Origin: Penium margaritaceum
Lineage: Eukaryota; Streptophyta; Zygnematophyceae; Desmidiales; Peniaceae
DNA: 25,911 bases
Reading direction: 5' to 3'
Assembly (NCBI GenBank): GCA_023375785.1
Contig: SZWC01003850.1
Location: forward strand, 141,454-167,364
Positions 20,929 to 25,911 of the stretch are shown here, piece after piece. Both the position numbers and the translations under genes were made by a program. The number at the start of each line of letters is the position of its first letter. Within the stretch, counting starts at the first letter, position 1. The notes below the pieces were generated by a model, which made no database searches, was not told where the DNA came from, and saw only the letters and a list, made by a program, of their open reading frames with translations.

Positions 20929-20938
20929 CTCCCCCATG
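20929..20938 (-). promoter_or_regulatory. Polypurine tract of element C
   Basis: On the minus strand, catgggggag ends immediately before the LTR start TGTTG. Confidence 0.7.
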
Positions 20939-21026
20939 ACCCAATGGTACGCATGTCCATACGCGTGCAGAACTGACACATGTGCACAACTAGATGTACA
21001 ACAGTCCATGCTCACACACCCTACTC

Positions 21027-22376
21027 TCAACCACTCTCAGGCAAGGGGCGTAGCCCGATAGAACGAATGGCCACCATGAACTTTCCACGCGTAAGCGCCT
21101 TTGTCAAGAAGTCAGCACGTTGCATGTCCGTGCCGACCCAGATGACAGAGATCACATGTCACTCCACAAGATCACGCACAAAGTGATGCTCAATAGCAAT
21201 GTGCTTCGTGCATGCATGAAACACACCAGAGTTGTTTGCAATGGCAAGAGCACTCTGGTTGTCACAGCGCAGAATAATGCAGGGCACAGACTGACGTAAC
21301 TCACGAAACAGACACTGCAGCCACACTACCTCAGCAGCCCCAGCCCCCAGAGCAACATACTCAGCCTCTGATGAGCTACGTGCGATACAACCTTGCTTGC
21401 CACTGCGCCATGACACAGCGGTGCCACCAAGCAGGAATACGTAGCCTGTCCGGCTGTGCCCATCAGGACTCCACGCCCAGTCGCTGTCTGTGTAGCCGTC
21501 GACTACTACCGAACACTGCCGTCGAAAGCAGAGTCCAAGGTACGGTCTGGACACCACGTACCGCACTACTCGCACAGCAGCATGGAAGGCTCTCGCCCGA
21601 GGACATTGTGAAAACTGTGCAAGGAGGTTGACGGCAAAGGTAATGTCGGGTCGTGTGGTAGTGGCCTAGTACATGAAGGAGCCAATCAGGCGTAAGTACA
21701 GGGTCACGTCCACTGTCTCCCCCAGGTCTGCGGGTTCATTCACCTTCAGAGCATCCTGCCCGTCAGGTGTGATGGGGGTGGAGGCTGTAGGAACTCCACC
21801 CAAGAGGTCAGCAAACCGCTCCCCCACAACATGGGCGTAACGTGCTTGGTGTAACAAGAGTGTCTGTCGCAGGCGACCACGCACGATCTCCATCCCGAGA
21901 AACACAGCGGCAGGACCAAGGTCCTTCATCCTGTAAGCAGCCTGGAGAACTGCCTTGGCCTCCTTCACGGCCTCCATAGAAGGAGACGCAATCAAGAGGT
22001 CGTCCACGTAGACCAGGATGGCAGTGAAGCTGTCAGCTGTCCGTCTGAGAAAGAGGGATGGGTCAGCGTCACTCTGTACGTAACCGGCACGTGTCAGTGT
22101 ACCAGTGATCTCCAAGTTCCAGCACCTAGGTGACTGTTTCAGGCCGTACATGGCCTTGCGCAAGCGCCTGACCTTGTCACTGACCTCAAACCCAGGTGGC
22201 TGGACCATGTAGATCTCCTCCTCTAAACCCGACAGATGTGAGGGAATTTGAGAGAAGAATTCGAACTTGCGATCCAGCACCTCTTGCTCCCTTGCTATTG
22301 CTCTTACCCAATCCTGGTTGTTGGATGCCGACATGCTAGGCACCATTCCGTGCTTTGCAACATAAGCTTTTGGCAA
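21027..22376 (-). pseudogene. Copia reverse transcriptase and RNase H (pol C-terminal half)
   Basis: A single frame runs from about 22376 to TGA 21027, broken only by TAG at 21666-21668 and TGA at 21159-21161. From the N-terminus: WVRAIAREQEVLD (linker to RT); then, after a missing block, LEEEIYMVQPPGFE and KAMYGLKQSPR; then the polymerase active site YVDD near residue 124 of the first segment, FLGMEIVR, and TRPDITFAV. RNase H follows with DGYTDSDW, SSSEAEYVAL, DNQSALAI and KHIAIEHHF, and the pol end ADFLTKAL. Between DRKFEF and LEEEIYM a normal Copia RT has roughly 100 more residues (the KWVF-K...LVARG and DV-AFLNG motifs), so this is an internal deletion. RT here copied element RNA and RNase H removed the template; this copy cannot do so. 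Glutamines are all CAG or CAA. Confidence 0.93.
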
Positions 22377-22511
22377 AAGGAAATGAGGCTAAGACAGCTG
22401 GCACAAATTGGCAGCACAGATACCTACGTTGTGGCACCCAACCATGTGCAATTTATTGTCACCTGCCACTGGTAATGGTTGCGGCGGATGCCCCCGTAGT
22501 GGAGAATGTTT

Positions 22512-22517
22512 ACTTAC
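22512..22517 (-). promoter_or_regulatory. Consensus 5' splice site (GTAAGT)
   Basis: At the end of the second block of the Gln-rich gene the minus strand reads ATCTT, then GTAAGT. This exactly matches the plant donor consensus, and the open frame stops two bases into it. It suggests an exon end at 22518 with element C lying in the following intron. A chance match cannot be excluded. Confidence 0.5.
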
Positions 22518-24726
22518 AAGATGGGCTCACTGTGGTCAGGTGATCCTTCTTCTGATCGTGATGGCTTTTGCAGAGGCGAAAGCTTTGTCACGGCAGACCC
22601 ACTACTGCTCCCACCTGTTACTCCAAACTGGGCTGACTTGAACCGGCGAAACCCAAAGCCAGTGCTCCCATGTCTCTCCACTGGACCCACGACAATGCGC
22701 TGACTCACTCCACACGCACTCTCCCCACTCCCTTGAGAAAGAGGGCTCATGGCAGACGAAGGAGAGGCCTGAGGAGAGGGGGGGAAGGAGCCACAAGGAC
22801 TGAGTGAAGGGGGTCCAGAAGGACTGAAATCGCTGTAGGGGGACGGGGATAGGTTGCGTGGGCTCCAGGCTGAGTTCTCGCCTACTGAACCAGAACTTTG
22901 CCAAACACGTAGCTCGAGTCCCTCTGCTGCCGTTGGTGATAAGGGTAATGGTGAGACTGAGTTGATAGGGATGAGGCAGAAAAGGACCGGAGAATTATAG
23001 AGTTGGCAGCAGCAGTTGCGGCGACGGCCGACTGAGCTCGACGATTGGGCGAATCAATGATGTCTCCGCTTGACTCCCTCACAGTTGTGAGGAAGTCAAC
23101 TCTCTCCATGTCTTGCCTTCGTCCCTCTCTTCTTTCAACGTACCCTCTCTCCTCGAGCCCCTGGTACACCCTTTCATCTACCCTCTCGGGCACACTCTTG
23201 ACCCATCCATCTTCAAAGAGCACGCTACGTCCCAGACTATTTCCCCTCCTTCACTCAATCACCTCTCCTTCCCTGTCCTCCCCTTCTTCCTCGTTTTCCT
23301 CCAGAGCCCTTGCCACAGCAGGCAAGCCCATGTTCCGGTCCACATCAGCATCTGACCTGGCGGTGTGGTCTGACGAAGACCACACCATGTGGCCTACACT
23401 GTGGTCTAGTGGAACCTTCGCAGAAGCATCTCGGAAGCTTCTTGATCGGACAGAGTGCAGGCGATTGCGGGGTGAGGTGCTGGTAGTGCGTGCGAGCCTT
23501 GGCTTTGGCACCGGCCGACTGGAAGGCCTCGATGAATGCGGTCTCAAAAGCTGGGGGCCCTGCGCCTATGGCTGATCTTGCACGCTCGTCTGTTGAGTGT
23601 GCGGATGCGGCGGTGGTTATAGAAGCTGCTGCTGCTGTTGTTCCTACTACTGTTGTTGTTGTTGTTGCTGCTGCTGCTGCTACTACCACTTCTGCTGTTG
23701 AGTAGGCATGGGCGATGGCGGAGGAGCAGGGGGCATGTAAGACTGCAGAAACACTTGTTGCTACTACTGCTGCTGATACTGTGGCTGCAGGAGCCTTGTA
23801 GGACTGAATTCTAAGAGGCTGTTATCCAGATCCACTTCATTGAAAAAGAGGAGCTCGGGAGGAGCGGATCTACATGACCTTCTGCTCGCACTCTTCGCGT
23901 CTCCTCCACCTCCTCCTTTTGGTGGGCCTGCGCCCTCGTCCTCTCGTTCCACCGCTCTCATTCTCTCAGAATGCCTGTCATCCTGACCTACTTCAGCGTG
24001 GTGCTCTACTTGATGTTGTAGTAGTCTCCTTTCTCCTACAAGGCAAGTAGAGCTTGTCCGTGCAAGACGAGTTTGCTGCCGGTGTTGCTGTTGCTGCAGT
24101 TGTTGCTGTTGCTATTGCTAAGGCTGCTGCTGTTGTCTCCCTGATACTGGAGGAGGTGGTGGTGGTTGAGGTTGAGGCACTGGCGGCTGCTACTACAGCC
24201 GCCCCCTACTACTCTGCTGTTGCTGCTGCTGAAACACTTGTTGTTCATGTTGATCATGTTGCTGCTGTTGTAGTTGGTGGTGGTGCTGCTGCTGCAGAAG
24301 CTGCTGTTGTGCCTCAGGCGATAGTGGCGGTGATGCCTGTTGCTGTTATTGTTGCTGCTGCTGCTGATGCTGCTGGTGCTGCTGGTGGTGGTGCATATGC
24401 GGCAGGCTGTGCACCACAACGCTGCTACCGATGCTGCCCGTCTCGTTGTTGTTGCTGCTAACCCCGCCACCTCCGCTGGTGCTGCTGCCACCGCCGCTCG
24501 ACGAGGCCTACACCTCCTACAGCTACCGTTGCAGTTGCAGCACCCTACTCTCTAGTTGCTGCGTCGTCTTGTGCGCAGTCCATAGCGACGACTCCAATCG
24601 AAGGTTCTCGCTCAGCAGGTGTTCGATCTCCGCCTCTTTTTGTCGGATGAGGACCTTCACGGCCTCGTACGTTCACAACCGGTCCAGTCAGCTCGGTAAA
24701 GGCCCAGTCAGCTCGTTAAAGGCCAT
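22518..24726 (-). pseudogene. Gln-rich coiled-coil protein gene (pseudogene or recoded), host-like
   Basis: One frame runs from about 24726 to 22882 (615 codons) with no frameshift but 19 stops: 14 TAG, 2 TAA, 3 TGA. TAGs and TAAs fall within or beside glutamine stretches. Order: a heptad-rich coiled coil (KVLIRQKEAEIEHLLSENLR, about residues 20-65); Gly/Ser linker; His/Gln and Gln tracts with Pro-rich gaps; acidic/basic segment; LLFFNEVDLDNSLLEF; second Gln tract; Arg/Ser-rich block with SFRDASAKVPLD; acidic EENEEEGEDREGE; VRESSGDIIDSPNRRAQS. A 53-base intron (22885-22833, GTAGG...ACAG) would join it to a Ser/Pro-rich block (22832-22518) ending at GTAAGT. The start is uncertain: coding character is clear only from 24669, and the proposed ATG overlaps a 20-bp repeat. 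I do not recognise the family; composition suggests a nuclear regulator or scaffold, which is inference. Confidence 0.6.
23601..24400 (-). repeat. Degenerate CAG/CAA/TAG trinucleotide tracts
   Basis: Two tracts (about 23625-23700 and 24060-24400) are made of CAG, CAA and TAG triplets in one phase, with few others. On the plus strand they read CTG, TTG and CTA. These are exactly the products of one C-to-T change on either strand of an original CAG/CTG array. Confidence 0.85.
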
Positions 24727-24738
24727 GTCAGCTCGTGA
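24681..24738. repeat. Three tandem copies of a 20-bp unit
   Basis: The unit is close to ggcccagtcagctcgttaaa, starting at 24681, 24701 and 24721, the third copy diverging at its end. It overlaps the proposed start of the Gln-rich frame, which weakens that start. Confidence 0.8.
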
Positions 24739-24756
24739 GGCCTACGTGGCGGGCAC

Positions 24757-24836
24757 GAAACATCATTGAATACTGAATCATGGGACAAGAGAACACGACA
24801 CATGTCAGCTCTTGAAACATCCTTGAATATTGAATT
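24757..24836. repeat. Short dispersed direct repeats upstream of the Gln-rich gene
   Basis: The phrase gaaacatc-ttgaata-tgaat occurs at about 24758 and 24814. The phrase gacaagagaacacgacacat, followed by gtcagctct, occurs here (from 24784) and again near 25444. The two longer copies, about 48 bases with a few differences, lie 660 bases apart. Confidence 0.8.
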
Positions 24837-25432
24837 GGATAAACTGACCATACAATGCTAGTTTTTGCTCTGTCCGAACGGGAGGTGTCGGATCTAGGCA
24901 GATGACGAAGTTTTGGATCTACCTGAATCCTAACCTATCGGATGCTCAACCTGGATAGCAGTGGTCGCAGAAGTAAGCCAAACTAAACGGCTGAATCATG
25001 GTCTTTCCGCCCAGGCAATTATGGCCGTCATTTTTTCGAAAAACGTTTGCCCTGCTTGTTTGTGATATGCTGACGCGCTAGCCTTCACACATTCACGACG
25101 GTTCGAACGCAGGTCCTGTTCTGTTCTTCGTAATTAGTTGGGTTCAGCAGGAATGAGTCTGACTCAAATAGCTACAATAATGTTATATCTTGCCACGCAC
25201 AATTCTCTTAAAAAAACTCGCCGTTTAGCTGGCGTACCAGTTAGGTTTCTCACGTCACGTCGAAGTTTGGCGCTTACAAGATTTGCCCGCGGAGTTTGCA
25301 ACACGCTTTTGCTGGCCGTCACACGTTTTTGAACATATTTTTCGGAACAGTCGCTCGCCATTTAAACCTGTCCTCATCGTCGTAAATTGTCGTGGCGACT
25401 GGTCAGGTCATTGCCTCGGACAAGTTTGCCCT
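24837..25432. other. Interval between direct repeats, no gene recognised
   Basis: Short overlapping frames only. The piece flanked by the two copies of the 48-base repeat could be upstream regulatory DNA of the minus-strand Gln-rich gene or an insertion. A box-B-like ggttcgaacgc lies at about 25103 without the rest of a tRNA. Confidence 0.4.
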
Positions 25433-25480
25433 ACTGAATTATGTGACAAGAGAACACGACACATGTCAGCTCTCGAAACA
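25433..25480. repeat. Second copy of the 48-base direct repeat
   Basis: It matches 24772-24819 with about four differences (actgaat-atg-gacaagagaac and on). Same orientation. Confidence 0.8.
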
Positions 25481-25911
25481 GGATTTCCCGCCCGCGCCTT
25501 CTCTGCTGTGCCGCAATCCGGCGAGTGTGGACCAGTCCCTTTGGATACGACCCGAAAGCAGGGCATGGGGAATCGCGGTGGAGTGAAGGGCACGACGAGA
25601 CCCGCGATGCATGTGGTGACGTGGTCTCACGTACGTTTTCCTCCCTTCCACGTAACTTCCTGCGGCCAAGTGGATTCTGTCGAGGCCTTCAACTCTCTGT
25701 TAGCGGGCGAAATCGTAACGGCGTGTTGTCCTTTTTCGGAAGAGAGGAGGAGAGCGGATCGAAGAAAGGCAGGAGTGGGGTAGAGGAGGGGCGAGAAAGA
25801 GGAGGAAGGGAGGCTTAAGTGGAGGTCTGCAGGCAGCTGGGCTTCTTCCTGCTGAAGGATACGGTAAGGTGGGGTGGATTCTGGGGGTGGAGTGTGGGGG
25901 CGAAAGGGAGG
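25481..25911. other. GC-richer, purine-rich end of window
   Basis: Bases 25738-25815 are strongly GA-rich on the plus strand (CT-rich on the minus strand). Overlapping open frames here start at non-ATG codons and look like composition effects. A pyrimidine-rich 5' leader of a minus-strand gene is possible but unproven. Confidence 0.4.

Larger units (their letters stand above)
20275..22511 (-). mobile_element. Copia retrotransposon C, 3' portion
   Basis: On the minus strand the order is reverse transcriptase, RNase H, polypurine tract, LTR, which is the 3' half of a Copia element. Integrase, protease, gag and the 5' LTR are absent from the window. The upstream edge is not sharp: Copia-like coding is certain from about 22376. 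The stretch 22377-22511 is open in the same frame apart from one TAG, but not recognised. The element is better preserved than A and B (two stops, no frameshift), so it is probably younger, though an internal deletion removes part of the RT. Confidence 0.83.

Noticed and set aside
21371..21631. Plus-strand frame opposite the RNase H
   Set aside because: Shadow of the Copia RNase H on the minus strand.
24036..24491. Ser/Asn-rich minus-strand frame and the matching Ala/Val- and Leu-rich plus-strand frames
   Set aside because: They are off-phase readings of the CAG/CAA tracts; the Gln phase connects to non-repetitive coding-like blocks and the others do not.
25283..25783. 166-codon open frame at the right end
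   Set aside because: It starts at TTG, overlaps other open frames, has no recognisable motif, and sits in GC- and GA-rich sequence where open frames arise by composition.

Overview
The window looks like repeat-rich nuclear DNA of a streptophyte plant (land plant or charophyte alga). Three things point this way: plant-type LTR retrotransposons whose primer-binding sites resemble the 3' end of initiator tRNA-Met, a plant-style Copia reverse transcriptase/RNase H, and decay concentrated at CAG codons, as expected from CHG methylation. The exact lineage cannot be read from the sequence. No rRNA, CRISPR array or prokaryotic operon is visible, and I see no gene that is clearly intact and expressed.

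Layout. Bases 1-4098 are a CT tract followed by sequence I cannot identify. Bases 4099-4759 and 16916-17022 are two halves of one decayed DDE_1 (pogo/Tigger/Jerky-like) transposase gene. It was split by LTR element A (about 4760-16910) with a 5-bp target-site duplication. Element A has 1.5-kb LTRs but only 2.6 kb of internal sequence and no recognisable pol. Its 3' LTR is interrupted by a second, younger LTR element, B (10061-16550). B has a Copia-type gag, zinc knuckle and protease, but its pol region is replaced by unrecognised coding-like sequence. The order of insertion is transposase, then A, then B. LTR divergence agrees with this: by eye the two A LTRs are about 80% identical and the two B LTRs about 86%.

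Bases 17023-17087 form a striking double hairpin. Bases 17088-20274 are mostly unidentified, with two medium ORFs of unknown meaning. From 20275 to about 22511, on the minus strand, lies the 3' part of a third element (C, Copia): RT, RNase H, polypurine tract and one LTR. Upstream of it on the same strand, 24726 to 22518, is a long glutamine-rich, coiled-coil gene-like frame. It has 19 in-frame stops, no frameshift over about 615 codons, and ends at a consensus splice donor. Bases 24727-25911 hold short repeats and GA-rich sequence, possibly the upstream region of that gene.

A theme runs through the window. In three unrelated decayed frames the stops are mostly TAG where glutamine is expected (32 TAG, 6 TAA, 5 TGA by my count). 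This is best explained by C-to-T decay of methylated CAG. A nuclear code with TAG/TAA read as Gln is the alternative to exclude.
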